Numbered from the stretch's first letter, positions 22,733 through 34,885 are shown. The stretch: 64,000 nucleotides of DNA from Odobenus rosmarus divergens (GCF_000321225.1 NW_004450583.1:226495-290494); one strand, 5' to 3'. Numbers and translations: made by a program. The notes: generated by a model not told the origin, from the letters alone.

Positions 22733-23109
22733 AGCCTTATTTCTTTAAGTCATCTGAAGGGATGAAGAAAGTGGGAGCCAAGATCTTCCTCAGAGTACCC
22801 TATAATAAATCAGATGCAGTGATGTTCTGCTGGGGTAATTGCATCCCAGTGGGGCTTAAGAGAGCTAAGTCTTATGCCGTTACTTGCTCAGCTTGTGACC
22901 CAAGGAAAAGATGATCACTTTGCCATGTCTGATTTCCTAAATATAAAATGGTCACTGCCATTTGCATACTGTTAAGTGTTGTAACTTCAGCTAAGGGATT
23001 AGTGAGGGCGAACCATTTCTTGTTTTATGGGATAAACTAAATTTAGGATGGCTCATCATTCATGTATGTCATTCTATACCTTGTCATAAGGGAGAATTTA
23101 TCTGGAGGA

Positions 23110-23120
23110 AATAAAATAAA
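23110..23120 (+). terminator. Candidate distal polyadenylation signal, NUDT13
   Basis: Two overlapping AATAAA hexamers, with GT-rich DNA (GATGTATTTTTCTGTC, then GGTGAGG) 20-45 bases downstream, the usual layout of a cleavage site. Confidence 0.55.
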
Positions 23121-23899
23121 TTTCCACACCTTTGTTCAGATGTATTTTTCTGTCTTATGAGGTGAGGAAATAGAAAGTAAGAATCTGGGGCAGGGAGTGG
23201 GGAGGGAGAAAAGGAATTTATTTGTATGATAAGCACTGAAGCCCAGGTCCCAAGTGTGGAAAAACTGAAGTGATGTGCAGAAGAAAAATTGTTAGAAGTC
23301 TGTTTGAAAAGAGGAATGGCCGGGAAAGAGTTTTATCTTCGGATGATTTCAGGCACTAATTTGTGATAAAAAAGACTCAAGTGCCAGAGATACTAAGATT
23401 ATTCACACATTAAAGTCTACTAGATTCTAGAACTAGACAAGATGAAGTGCTGAATTTTGATCCCAAAAGGTTGTTCCTTTTGCCATTGCCGGTAAATCAT
23501 CAGTACTTTGGGGAAATCAAAGTGCCTTCATCAGGAAATGTTGAGGGATAGTACGTGATGGGACTTGATTGTCCTGTTAGGTTGGCAGCTTGCCCTGACC
23601 TGAACTGAACCCAGCAGGTAGAAGGGAAAAGCACTCTCTAAAGGGAGGTCCTGAGATTTCTTCATATCTTGCAGTTAGAAGAAAACAGTTCAGGGTCCAT
23701 GTGTATTACCATCTCCCAATCTTTTCTATCTCTCTGTGGGTGTGTTTGTGAGCACCTGTGTACACATCCCCAATCTGAAAATACTGATAGAAAGGGGAGT
23801 GTGCAGGATTCATGTTAAGTTTCTCAAACTTACCATGGAGTAACTGTTTGCTTTTGGATTAATGTGTTGATTTGGAAAAGAAAAATGAGAGAGGCTAAT

Positions 23900-24574
23900 A
23901 GAGGAGCTGTGACACTGAACTTTATTTCCTGGCAGTGAGTGGGAGGAGGGCTTTGCTTCTTAGAACTCCAAGGATACCTGAAAGCTGAGGCAAAAAGGGC
24001 AGGGCTGGGGTACTGAAAATGGCAGATAAATAAAAGGAACTTTGGTACAGGGACTACCTGGCTGGACAATATTCATGTGGCAATGAGTGATGAAGGTGGT
24101 AAGGAGAAAAAGAGCCCACTCAGTCCATGAAGCAGAAGAGCAAAAACAGGTAAAACATTAAAACAAATGTATTTGTCACCAGAGTGAGCCTGGCTAAAGG
24201 TCATTTCTGGTAACTGGAATAAAAAAGCAACTCATTCATTTCTCATTTTTGCCTATCACCCTCCTTTCTTTTCCTTTAATCCTCAATAAAGATAAACTTA
24301 ATGTTTTAAACACGGAGTGTGTAAATCTCTCAGGGGCTGTCCAGGGGCTTGATTTTTCTCTCTTCTGCTGACTTCAAAACCTTGTATGTACCTCAGCGGA
24401 GATCACAAAGACTTATGCAGAATGGACAACATTTGGGGCTCACAGAGGAGAAGTTAGCCTGTGAAACTTGTACTGAAGAAACATTTTTACTAAATGAGTC
24501 ATCTAAACTAGACAGGAGCACAGTGAGACTCAATATTTATTTAAGAAGAAAAAAAGAGAGGCTAGGTGTGCTGG
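23900..24574 (-). other. ECD: ECD 3'UTR and convergent interval
   Basis: Minus-strand poly(A) candidates are AATAAA at 24536-24541 (34 bases after the stop), ATTAAA at 24275-24280, and AATAAA at 23921-23926. I cannot choose between them. The gap to the NUDT13 distal signal is at most about 1.4 kb and no gene is visible in it. Confidence 0.45.
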
Positions 24575-24829
<255 letters not shown>

Positions 24830-25339
24830 TCATGGAATAGGCCATTAGAGTAGATGGTAGTTACAATAAAAACTAAGCAATAATGTAAAACAAATCTAAA
24901 TTAAAAAGGCAATTTCTTATCCTTAATGATAGAAAATAAAAATGAAGTCTAATAAGCTTCACAATTTAACACACATATTAGAATTTGGTTCCAAAGATTT
25001 TAACACACTTCTTTCTAGGAAAAGTTTCTATAAATTGGATTTCTTCCCTGTTTTGAAATAGCCCAAGGGAGATAACCAAGCTTAAGGAGACATATTTATA
25101 GCTTGCCTAAGAGTTTTAAAAGAGATACGCAAATATGAACATTAAAAAAAAGAGAGAATCTAATTTTTTCTCTAAATGAAAGAAACTAATTTCCTTTTTA
25201 TCCCCCAGTGAAAAAACTTTAAAAACCTGAGGCTCTGTGGAGTCCAACCACAAAGATTCCGAATTGTTACTTGAACCTCTCTGGTTTCACAGGTTGGGGA
25301 AAGGATTTGAAAGACTGCAGCTTGAGTTATAGGCCTTAG

Positions 25340-25545
25340 TATCTTTGCTATTCAAAGTGCAGTCAATGAATCAGCAATATGCTGATCCCAACACTGCTTG
25401 GGAGCCTGTTAGACATGTAAAATCTCAGGCTTCACCCCAGACCAACTTAACCAGAATCTACATTTTATTTTCTATAGTTTACTTTTTTTTTTTTACTTCA
25501 CTTTTACTTAGATCTTTAGATGGCTCATATACATACTAATATTTT
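25340..25545. mobile_element. MER5-type MITE
   Basis: TTGGGAGCCTGTTAGACATG and CAGGCTTCACCCCAGACC match the MER5-type hAT MITE wording. Confidence 0.6.
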
Positions 25546-25679
25546 AGAAACACTGCTTTAGATAAATTTAACATACTGTTTCTTGGTTCCTATTAGGTTT
25601 GGGCAATACTGGAAGTGATTATAGTTTAAATGTGGTTTAGATGATCAAAGCAAGGTAAATAACATTCATTAAGGGCCTT

Positions 25680-25850
25680 ATGGATTTCACTGTTGTTTCA
25701 TTCAGTTCTCATATTGATTCTACAACATAAGGATTACTGGTTAATGGATATATATTCACAGTGGATGGTTGAGCTGGATTTCAAACCCTAATCCCCAAGG
25801 CTCCAGGGTCTGCTCTCTTTCATAATGTCTCTTAGGTCCAGGTTAGACAC
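25680..25850 (-). repeat. MIR-like fragment
   Basis: GATTTCAAACCCTAATCCCC and the CAACATAAGGATTACTGG context resemble antisense MIR. Confidence 0.4.
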
Positions 25851-25957
25851 TGCTGGTATAAAAACTAGGATAAAAAAATGAGTGGAAGATGAATTCTTAA
25901 TTTGGCCCTAAATTAAGAAAACAGAACAAACACTATTAAGACTTGAAAATTATTTGG

Positions 25958-26149
25958 GGGGCGCCTGGGTGGCTCAGTCGTTAAGCGCCTGCCTTCGGCT
26001 CAGGTCATGATCCCAGTGTCCTGGGATCGAGCCCCACGTCGGGCTCTCTGTTCCGCGGGAAGCCTGCTTCTCCCTCTCCCACTCCCCCTGCTTGTGTTCC
26101 TGCTCTCGCTCTCTCTCTCTGTCAAATAAATAAATAAAATCTTAAAAAA
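25958..26149 (+). mobile_element. Can-SINE, + strand
   Basis: Target duplication AAAATTATTTGG at 25946-25957 and 26150-26161. Near-consensus, with an A-rich tail, so probably young. Confidence 0.94.
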
Positions 26150-26498
26150 AAAATTATTTGGATATTTAAGATGCTTTCTGTTTTTAAAGTCCATGTAAGC
26201 TGTTAGTAGTAGAATGCAACCACAAACTAGTCTGATCACATTGCATGACTTTTAATGTTAAATCCTAATTGATAACATAGAATAAGTAATATAATTAAAC
26301 ATATTTAGGAGAACAAAGTTAATAATCCTTAGGGAAACATTAGCAATCTTAAATTCTTATTTATTTCAAATCAAAATATCAAATTCATCACCAAAAAAAG
26401 ATCACATATCAAAAAAAGATCACAAATCAAAAAAAGGAAAGAAAAAAAACTAAGATAAAATAGAGTTTTAGCTCTCCTTCATAGTATTAAGATATTCA

Positions 26499-26795
<297 letters not shown>

Positions 26796-26843
26796 TTATA
26801 CCTCTCAAAAGAGTTAAATATTATCTGCAGAAAAGGACTAATA

Positions 26844-27073
26844 TACAGAGGTAAATTACTTAATAAAAATCCAGAAAATGGTACTGCGGGCAGGTATTTG
26901 CAGAAAAGTACACAGGCTGAGCTGAAAAATACAGTTTTTTTTATTACGAATTCAATTACTAAAATTTTTTACTTAAAAATTTTAAAACCTACAGAATACA
27001 TGAATATACTTTGATATAAATATTCAAGCCATACAGAGTTATTATTGTCTCACATCTCACTCTCTTCCCAGAG
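26844..27073 (+). repeat. Inverted duplication, arm A (likely donor)
   Basis: Read in reverse complement, these about 230 bases match 28494-28725 with roughly a dozen differences and small indels. The right end runs on into an antisense L1-type 3' sequence (to about 27600) that arm B lacks, so arm A is probably the original. Confidence 0.9.
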
Positions 27074-27148
27074 TTAAGCATCTCTTAACAGTGTGGTGGG
27101 TACCCAGGCCTTTATGTAGGTCTGTACGTATGTATAAAAACATAAGGG

Positions 27149-27180
<32 letters not shown>

Positions 27181-27600
27181 TGAACCATGGTTTGCTTTTC
27201 CACTTATTTCTAGGTCTTGGAAGTCGTTCTTTGTGAAAACATCTAGATGGATCTCATTCTTTCTTAAGACTGCACAATATTTCATAATATGATTGTGCTA
27301 TAATTTAGCCATTTCCTTCTCCATGGACATTTAGGACATTCCAACTTTTTGCTACTACAATGCTGTAATCACTATCTTAGCACATATGTGTCCTTTTCGT
27401 AGAGAAAATTCCTGGAAGTGAAATTACCAAGTCAAAGGTTATAAACTTCTAGAGTTCCAAACCACCCTGTGAAAGACTTAAACTTCCACACTCATGGTTT
27501 GACAGTACCCATTTCTTCAACACTTTGAGAAAACTGGGTATTGTCAATCTTTTAAATCTTTGCCAATATGATAGGCAAAAAAATAAGTTCTTATTTTGTA
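26980..27600 (-). mobile_element. Ancient L1 3' fragment, antisense
   Basis: CTTTTTGCTACTACAATGCTG and TGGAAGTGAAATTACCAAG are antisense old-L1 3' wording. A (CA)n run lies at 27153-27180. Its first 95 bases form part of inverted duplication arm A. Confidence 0.55.
27153..27180. repeat. (AC)n microsatellite
   Basis: Fourteen AC units. Confidence 0.95.
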
Positions 27601-27804
27601 TTGTGTATTTATTTACTAGAAACAAGTATTTTCAAATATTTGTTTGTCTGTATTTCTTCTTCAAGGCATTGCCTGTTTATATCCTTTGTTGATTTTTTAA
27701 ATTGGGCTATTTGTCTTTTAATTATTAGGGTTAAGTACAGTAAGTCTAAAAGAGAAAAAACAGTGTAACATGGAAGCCAAGGTAAAACCATATCTAGCCA
27801 CACA

Positions 27805-27870
27805 GCATTCACTCATTCAACAAATACTCAATGAGCAGCTACTATGTTAGGCACTGAGCTAAGCATCCTC
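27805..27870 (-). repeat. L2-like fragment
   Basis: TTCAACAAATACTCAATGAGC followed by TATGTTAGGCACTGAGC. Confidence 0.5.
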
Positions 27871-27880
27871 TGCAAAATCA

Positions 27881-28111
<231 letters not shown>

Positions 28112-28140
28112 TTAAAGGAAAAAGACCATTTTTTTTTTTT

Positions 28141-28317
28141 AAAGATTTTATTTATTTATTCATGAGAGACACAGAGAGAGAGAGAGAGAGAGAAGCAGAG
28201 GGAGAAGCAGGCTCCCAAGGAACTGGGAGCCCGATGCGGGACTCAATCCCAGGACCCTGGGATCATGACCTGAGCCGAACCAGCAGACGCTTAACCATCT
28301 GAGCCACCCAGGCGCCC
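28141..28317 (-). mobile_element. Can-SINE, - strand, 37 bp upstream of ECD exon 11
   Basis: Target duplication AAAGACCATTT (28130-28140) and AAGACCATTT (28318-28327). It lies in the sense orientation of ECD, with its A tail pointing at the exon 11 acceptor. Confidence 0.93.
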
Positions 28318-28421
28318 AAGACCATTTATTTTGAACACAACTCTCTGGAACTTTTTTTTTTTTTTTTTAAAGCAGTGCCATTCTTAGGACTACTACTAGA
28401 GATATGATCTCAAAAGAAGTA

Positions 28422-28453
28422 CAACAAGAAAAACTGTAGTTTAAATGGTCTTA
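28422..28453. repeat. 32-bp perfect inverted repeat, left arm
   Basis: It starts CAACAAGAAAAACTGTAG and pairs base for base with 28724-28755. A degenerate second copy of its inner part (AACTGTAGTTTAAACGGTCT) follows at about 28471. Confidence 0.92.
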
Positions 28454-28493
28454 AACTACTAAACTGTAGTTTAAACGGTCTTTAAATGGTCTA

Positions 28494-28725
28494 CTCTGGG
28501 AAGAGAGTGAGATGTGAGACAATAATAACTCCGTATGGCTTGAATATTTATCAAAGTATATTCATGTATTCTGTAGGTTTTAAAATTTTTAAGTAAAAAA
28601 TTTTAGTAATTGAATTCATAATAAAAAAAAAGCCGTATTTTTCAGCTCAGCCTGTGTACTTTTCTGCAAATATCTGCCCGCAGTACCATTTTCTGGAAGG
28701 GATTTTTAAGTAATTTACCTCTGTA
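28494..28725 (-). repeat. Inverted duplication, arm B (likely copy)
   Basis: Inverted copy of 26844-27073. It begins CTCTGGGAAGAGAGTGAG and ends at CCTCTGTA. It is inserted in ECD intron 10, between the exon 11 side SINE and exon 10, and is itself enclosed by a perfect 32-bp inverted repeat. Confidence 0.9.
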
Positions 28726-28755
28726 AGACCATTTAAACTACAGTTTTTCTTGTTG
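28724..28755. repeat. 32-bp perfect inverted repeat, right arm
   Basis: It starts TAAGACCATTTAAACTACAG and is the exact reverse complement of 28422-28453. It overlaps the end of duplication arm B by two bases. Confidence 0.92.
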
Positions 28756-28842
28756 AAAGAAAATAATTTTATTTAAAGAAAATATTATGTAAAGAAATAA
28801 AAATATTTCTTAAATGGGAAAGACTGATGAAATAAAAGTAAA

Positions 28843-29036
28843 GGGTGCCTGGGTGGCTCAGTTGGTTAAGCAACTGCCTTCGGCTCAGCTCATGATCCCA
28901 GAGTCCTGGAATCGGGTCCCACATCTGGCTCCCTGATCAGCGGGGAGTCTGCTTCTCCCTCTGCCTCTCCCCCACCTCTTGTGCTCACGATCTCTCTTTC
29001 TCTCTCACAAAAATAAATAAAATCTTTAAAAAAAAA
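28843..29036 (+). mobile_element. Can-SINE, + strand
   Basis: Flanked by AAAAGTAAA-like sequence on both sides. Lies 87 bases beyond the 32-bp inverted repeat arm. Confidence 0.92.
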
Positions 29037-29121
29037 GAAAAGTAAGTAAAAATGTCACTTTGTTTATGCAGATGTAACTTATACTGATTTAGGGACCTAC
29101 CCACCCTGCACCTCCCACAAG

Positions 29122-29137
29122 ATATATATATATATAT
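29122..29137. repeat. (AT)n run
   Basis: Eight AT units. Confidence 0.9.
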
Positions 29138-29246
29138 GGCATTAGCAGAATAAATCACATCTCTGAGTTAATTTTAAAAAGGTCTATTTCTTTAGGAACT
29201 AAACTTTTAAAAGTAAGAACCTATTTTCTCTTATCTCTGCTTTCTT

Positions 29247-29375
29247 TTTTTTTTTAAAACTGGCTCCATGCTCAGTGTGGAGCCCAACATGGTGCTTGAA
29301 CACACAATCCTGAGCTCAAGACCTGAATTGAGATGGAGTCAGACGCTTAACTGAGCCACCCAGGCGCCCCCCCCA
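29247..29375 (-). mobile_element. Truncated older Can-SINE, - strand
   Basis: Only the head-proximal 130 bases remain. Target duplication ATCTCTGCTTTCTT at 29233-29246 and 29376-29389. Confidence 0.85.
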
Positions 29376-29957
29376 ATCTCTGCTTTCTTAAAAAGAGAAT
29401 ACTAAACATAAATTTTATTCTTCTCATGAGGCTCAAGAGCATCAACACAAATAAAGATATATTTGCTATACAAGTGACAATTCCATCTACCTTATTTTCC
29501 TATTACTTGCCAAATGTAACTTCCCATTTCTTCTGTTATTATTTCTTCCTCTGATGAACTCTTTTATCCCTCTCTTTTGAATGTGAAGCTTCCAATCAGC
29601 TTGTGGGGTGGGAGATTGAATGGAAGTGTGGATTTGCTGAGAGCTAGATGTTAAGAGCCCATAAGGTTCTGAGTAAAAGTTTAAAGAGTAAAATACATGA
29701 TTTCCTTGCACAGCTCTGGGATGGACACTTTTAGATCTGTTGACTAGTCTCTCTGACTTACTTTAAGAATTGCAAAGAATCAGGCTATTAAAAATACAAC
29801 TCCAGATAAGTCATCATGGTACTAGGCACCAAAAGAGGAAAACACAGCAGTACAAATCATTTACTGAAAAGAAAAACAAGAGCAGAAATGGCAATGACTA
29901 GATGACTTCAACATCTGCATTCTAACTACTTAGATATTTATACTCTAACACAAACTA

Positions 29958-30194
<237 letters not shown>

Positions 30195-30269
30195 TCAGAG
30201 AAGGGCCCTGAGAGACTTAGTGGAATATTTTCATCTTTCCTAAACCTTCTGCTCTATCCTGGTCCATCA

Positions 30270-30479
<210 letters not shown>

Positions 30480-30589
30480 CTAATTTGTTTTGAAACAATT
30501 GCTTTAGGTTATAGACCCCTTTTTCTCAAATAAAATTTTACCAGAACTCTAAAAGAGCTCAAAGAAAAACTGCTTTGTACAGCAAAGGA

Positions 30590-30708
30590 AACTGAAAAGG
30601 CAACCTACTGAATGGGAGAAAATATTTACAAAATCATACATCTGATAAAGGGTTAATATCCAAAATATATAAAGAACTCATATAACTCGATAGTAAAAAA
30701 AACAATCT
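30590..30708 (+). mobile_element. L1 ORF2 segment, 5' of nested insert
   Basis: GGGTTAATATCCAAAATATA and AAGAACTCATATAACTC are L1 ORF2 wording. It resumes at about 31208 after the inserts. Confidence 0.75.
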
Positions 30709-30910
30709 GGGGCGCCTGGGTGGTTCAGTCGTTAAGCGTCTGCCTTCGGCTTGGGTCATGATCCCGGGGTCCTGGGATCAAGCCCCGTATTGGGCTCCCT
30801 GCTCAGCGGGAAGCCTGCTTCTCCCTCTCCCACTCCTCTTGCTTGTGTTACCTCTCTCACTATGTCTCTCTCTGTCAAATAAATAAATAAAAATATTTAA
30901 AATAAAAAAA
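30709..30910 (+). mobile_element. Can-SINE, + strand, in nested block
   Basis: Left flank AAAACAATCTG; right flank AAAAAAATCTG at the boundary with the antisense L1 piece. Confidence 0.92.
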
Positions 30911-30911
30911 A

Positions 30912-31207
30912 ATCTGATTTATTTTTTTAATTTAAATTCAATTAGCCAACATATACTACATCAATAGTGTCTTTTTTTAAGATTTTATTTATTCATTTGA
31001 GACAGAGAGAGAGAGCATGAGCAGGGGGGAGAGGTAGAGGGAGAGGGAGAAGCAGACTCCCTGCCAAGCAAGGAGCCCAATGCGGGACTCAATCCCAGGA
31101 CCCTGAGATCATGACCTGAGCCGAAGGCAGACACTTAACCATCTGAACCACCCAGGCGCCCTACATTGTTAGTTTCTGATGTAGTGTTCAATGACTCATC
31201 AGTTAAA
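30912..31207 (-). mobile_element. L1 3'-end piece, antisense, split by a SINE
   Basis: AATTCAATTAGCCAACATAT at 30940 and GATGTAGTGTTCAATGACTC after the SINE are the antisense 3' end of a carnivore-type L1. Confidence 0.6.
30972..31161 (-). mobile_element. Can-SINE, - strand, in nested block
   Basis: Splits the antisense L1 3' piece. Confidence 0.92.
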
Positions 31208-32200
31208 AACAATCTGATTTAAAAATGGGCAAAGGACCTGAATACAAGATGTACAAATGGCCAAGAGGTACATGAAAAGGTGCTGAACATCACTCATCAT
31301 CAAGAAAATGCAGATCAAAATCACCATGAGATATCAGCTCACACCAGTCAGAATGGACACTACCAAAAGACAAGAGAGTTGGTAAGGAGGTGGAGAAAAG
31401 GGAAACCCCGTGCTTTGGTGGGAATGTAAATTGGTGCAACCACTATGAAAAACAGTATGAAGAATCCTCAAAAAAATTAAAAACAGAACTAGCATATGAT
31501 CCAGCAATTCTACTTTTGGGTATATATGTAAAGGAAATGAAAACAGGATATTGAAGAGATACCTGCAATTCCCTTCACTGCAGCATTTACTCACAATAGC
31601 TAAGACATGGAAACCACCTAAGTGTCCACCAATGGATGACAGGATAAAGGAGATGTGCTATATACAATTATATTACAAATTGTATTACAATTACAAATAT
31701 ATATAATAAATATATACACATATATTATTCAGAGAAATATATATAAAAAGGAAATACTGTTATTTGTGAAATGGATTGACCCTGAGGTCATTATGCTAAT
31801 GGAATAAACCAGACAGAGAATGACAAACACTGCATGGTATTACACATATGTGGAATCTCATAAAAAAAAAGTAAAGTTCATAGAAACAGAGCAGAAAAGT
31901 AGCTGCCAGGGACTAGGGAGTGAGGGAAATAAGGAGAGGTTGGTAAAAGGAATGGTACAAAGTTTCTGAATACCACCTAAGGATCTAATGTAAAACGTGA
32001 CTATAACACTGTATCTTATAAGTGAAATCTGCTCAGAGAGTAGAACTTAAATGTTCAAATTGCCCCATCAAAAAGAAATACGTGAGGTGATGGAACTGCC
32101 AACTAACTAGATCCCTTCACATGTACAAATATCAAATCACCATGATGTATGCCTTAAATATTTACGATTTTATTCCTCAATTATTTCTCAGTAAAGCTGA
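31208..32200 (+). mobile_element. L1 ORF2 end and 3' region, + strand
   Basis: AATGGGCAAAGGACCTGAAT, TGAGATATCAGCTCACACC, TAGCATATGATCCAGCAATTC and AACCACCTAAGTGTCCACC are consecutive ORF2-end blocks, with stops and frameshifts. It is dead. 31660-31760 is AT-rich. Confidence 0.8.
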
Positions 32201-32421
32201 AAAAGAAAAACTGCTTTGATTGAAATGGAGTTTGGAAGCTCAGAGATGTATCCATTTCACCTTTGCCTTTGGTTCTGCAACAGGATGCATGGAACACCAT
32301 TATGAAGCTGCTGACTTAGTACAATTCTTTCAATTTATATATAGCATATATATGAGAAAAAGAAAACCCAGAGGAAAGTATGAACTAAAATTAATCTTGC
32401 ATGTATGATAGGCTAGCACTT

Positions 32422-32614
32422 AATTTTAATTTTAATTTTTAAGATTTTATTTATTTGACAGAGAGAGAGAGAACACAGCAGGGGGAGCAGCAGATAGAGG
32501 GAGAAGCAGGCTCACCCCAAGCAGGGAGCCCAATGCAGGGCTCCAACCCAGGACCCTGGGATCACGACCTGAGCCGAAGGCAGACTCTTAACGACTGAGC
32601 CACCCAGGCGCCCC
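32422..32614 (-). mobile_element. Can-SINE, - strand
   Basis: Perfect target duplication AGGCTAGCACTT at 32410-32421 and 32615-32626. Confidence 0.94.
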
Positions 32615-32626
32615 AGGCTAGCACTT

Positions 32627-32800
32627 TAAATATATTTTCTTATTTAGTCCTCTAATTACTACTATGAGGTAATAATCTTGTTTTACAGATGAGAAAACCA
32701 GAGCTCAGTGAAGTTCTGTAACTTTTGAAAGGTCATTGAGTTAGAGCAAAGTCTCGAAATCAAGTCTTCTGATACTATCTTATGATCCTCCTACAGTAAA
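32627..32800 (-). repeat. MIR-like fragment
   Basis: TTTTACAGATGAGAAAACCAG and neighbouring text is antisense MIR. Confidence 0.6.
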
Positions 32801-33086
32801 CTGATAAGGAAGTAATGCACAGAGATATTATCTGTATGATGAGCATGTTATTTTATGACGCCAATGTGACCTGTTACACAAACTGATGGAACCCTGCCTG
32901 ACCTATTTAGAATGGAGCAAATCAAGTTATAGAATGGACTTACATTCATTTAAATAAAGATCTGCATATCTTGCTAAATCATGAAGGTGACAGGAAATTG
33001 TCACTACTACATATTATGCAAATATTACTGAGGAAAAAAAGAAATACACAAATAATCATAATAAATTACACAATATAAAATCATAT

Positions 33087-33237
33087 TTGTTTTAGAGACA
33101 GAGAGAGAGAGAGAGTGAGCAGGGGGAGGGGCAGAGGGAAAGGGAGAGACAGAATCTCAAGCAGACTACCTGCTGTGTGGAGGGCTCAATCTCACGACCC
33201 TGAGGTCATGACCTGAGCCAAAATCAAGAGTTGGACC
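33087..33237 (-). mobile_element. Old truncated Can-SINE, - strand
   Basis: GAATCTCAAGCAGACTACC and AAAATCAAGAGTTGGA mark the older subfamily. The extreme head is missing. Confidence 0.8.
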
Positions 33238-33350
33238 AAATGCTGTGAAGAGTCACAGGAGAAGGTAATTAATTACATTAACTACAGAGAAGTTAAAAAA
33301 AAAATGATAAAGACAATGGAAGTAGTTGAGTTAGGCCTTAAAGAATGGGG

Positions 33351-33527
33351 TGGGGGGCCTGGGTGGCTCGGTTAAGTGTCCAACTCTTGATTTCAGCTGA
33401 GGTCATGATCTCAGGGTCATGAGATTGAGCCCTGCACTTAGCGGGGAGTCTGCTTGAGATTCTCTCTCTCCCTCTCCCTCTGCTCATACATGCTCTCTCT
33501 CTCTCTCTAAAATAAATAAATCTTTAA
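33351..33527 (+). mobile_element. Older Can-SINE, + strand
   Basis: GTCCAACTCTTGATTTCAGC subfamily. Flanked by AAGAATGGGG and AAAAATGGGG. Confidence 0.9.
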
Positions 33528-33544
33528 AAAAATGGGGAAGATGT

Positions 33545-33720
33545 TTTCTTAAGATTTTATTTATTCTGAGAGAGAGAGAGCGCGAGTGCATGAGCAGGGC
33601 GAGAGGGAGAAGCACACTCCCACTGAGCTGGGAGCCCAACGTGAGGCTCAAACCCAGGACCCTGGGATCATGACCTGAGCCCAAGGCAGACGCTCAACGA
33701 ACTGAGCCACCCAGGCACCC
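33545..33720 (-). mobile_element. Can-SINE, - strand
   Basis: Inserted next to the previous one. Target duplication AATGGGGAAGA at about 33531 and 33723. Confidence 0.92.
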
Positions 33721-33960
33721 AGAATGGGGAAGACTCTGACAAGTAAGATAGGGTAGAGGAACTTCAGGCAAAGGGGAAAATGAGCATTAGTATAAAGGCA
33801 AAGAAGTAAGGAACACGTTCACAAAGCAAATAGTGTTCAGTTTGGCAAAAGCGTGGAAGACGAAGCTGAACAGATGGACTGGGATGAGAGCACAGTGAGC
33901 CTGAAATGGCTAAGTTTGGACTCAATGAAATAAGCAGTGGGTGATGACTGATGGCTTCTT
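33721..33960. repeat. Ancient L2-like fragment
   Basis: Purine-rich text (AGGCAAAGAAGTAAGGAAC) of a type I associate with old L2. Weak. Confidence 0.3.
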
Positions 33961-34258
33961 TTTTATTTTTAATTTTTGTTTTAAGAGATTTAAATAATAT
34001 AGACAAGTCCAAAAGATATAGCAAAAAAAAAAAAGGATGATATAACAAATGTCCATATCGTACCACCTAGAATTATAATATTGTTATACTTACTTCCAGT
34101 CTAAAGGAATGATTGATTACCCTTAAAATAAAAAATTAAACATGCATGTACTTTAAAAATTTATAGATAAAGCTAATATTTTTCTTTTGATGATCAACAT
34201 TATCAGTTCCAACCCATTTCGTTATTACCCAGAGGTGACTGCTCTCACAAATAATCCT

Positions 34259-34320
34259 TCTGGTCCACTGAGTGTGTGCATGCGCACACATGTGCACACA
34301 CGCACACACACATACACACA
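34259..34320. repeat. Imperfect (CA)n / GTGTGCATGCGC stretch
   Basis: Alternating purine-pyrimidine tract of about 60 bases. Confidence 0.8.
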
Positions 34321-34467
34321 TTTGTTATATTTGCTGTTCTCTTTCCCTGGAATTTTATTCCCCCCCAATACCTGTATGCCTCATTCTCTCACTTCATTTA
34401 TGTCTCTTCTCAAACAGAACCTCCTTGGAAAGGCCTCTTTGACCAACCTACTTAGCATAGCAGCCTA

Positions 34468-34662
34468 GGGGTGCCTGGGTGGCTCAGTTGGGTGAGCCAC
34501 CGACTCTTGGTCTCGGCTCAGATCATGATCTCAGGTTCATAGAATTGAGCCCTGTGTCAGGCTCCATGCTCAGCGCAGTCTGCCTGGGATTCTCTTTCTC
34601 CTTCTCCCCCTCCCCCTACTCGTACAATCAATCAATCATCAATCAATCAATAAAATCTTTAG
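34468..34662 (+). mobile_element. Can-SINE, + strand
   Basis: The tail is an (ATCA)n array. Target duplication ATAGCAGCCT on both sides. Confidence 0.92.
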
Positions 34663-34794
34663 AATAGCAGCCTGTACCTCTCTTTCCTCATACACTGTTT
34701 TCTCTTCAAAGCACTTACTTACCACCATCTAGTATCATATAGTGGCTTATTGTCTTTCTCCTACACTAGCATGTAAGCTCCGTAAGTATAGGGA

Positions 34795-34885
34795 GACTTT
34801 AGGTTCATTTGTTTTATCCCCAGTACCTGGAATTGGGCCTGGCACATAGGAGATACTCAATAAATATTTGTTGAACTAATGAATA
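34795..34885 (+). repeat. L2/MIR-like fragment
   Basis: GGGCCTGGCACATAGGAGAT followed by CAATAAATATTTGTTGAAC. Confidence 0.65.

Larger units (their letters stand above)
7650..23120 (+). other. NUDT13: NUDT13 gene (span)
   Basis: Nudix hydrolase 13. The family is known as a mitochondrial, divalent-metal-dependent NADH/NADPH pyrophosphohydrolase that splits NAD(P)H into a mononucleotide plus AMP or its 2'-phosphate form. Eight coding exons with GT/AG borders and matching phases give an uninterrupted 350-codon frame, close to the roughly 352 aa I recall for human. A complete Nudix box lies at residues 230-252 (G-x5-E-x7-REVAEEVGL). An SQHWPFPNS segment follows it, matching the SQPWPFPxS signature of NADH-specific Nudix enzymes. 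The N-terminal 30 residues are basic and aromatic with no acidic residue, which fits a mitochondrial presequence. The zinc-ribbon region seems degenerate, with one Cys per knuckle. The untranslated first exon and the 3' end are inferred. The gene converges on ECD. Confidence 0.93.
22233..23130 (+). other. NUDT13: NUDT13 3'UTR (inferred)
   Basis: The sequence downstream of the stop has no Can-SINE and no recognisable repeat. A first AATAAA lies at 22727-22732. A tandem pair at 23110-23115 and 23115-23120 is followed by a GT/T-rich stretch. Either could be the cleavage signal. Confidence 0.55.
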
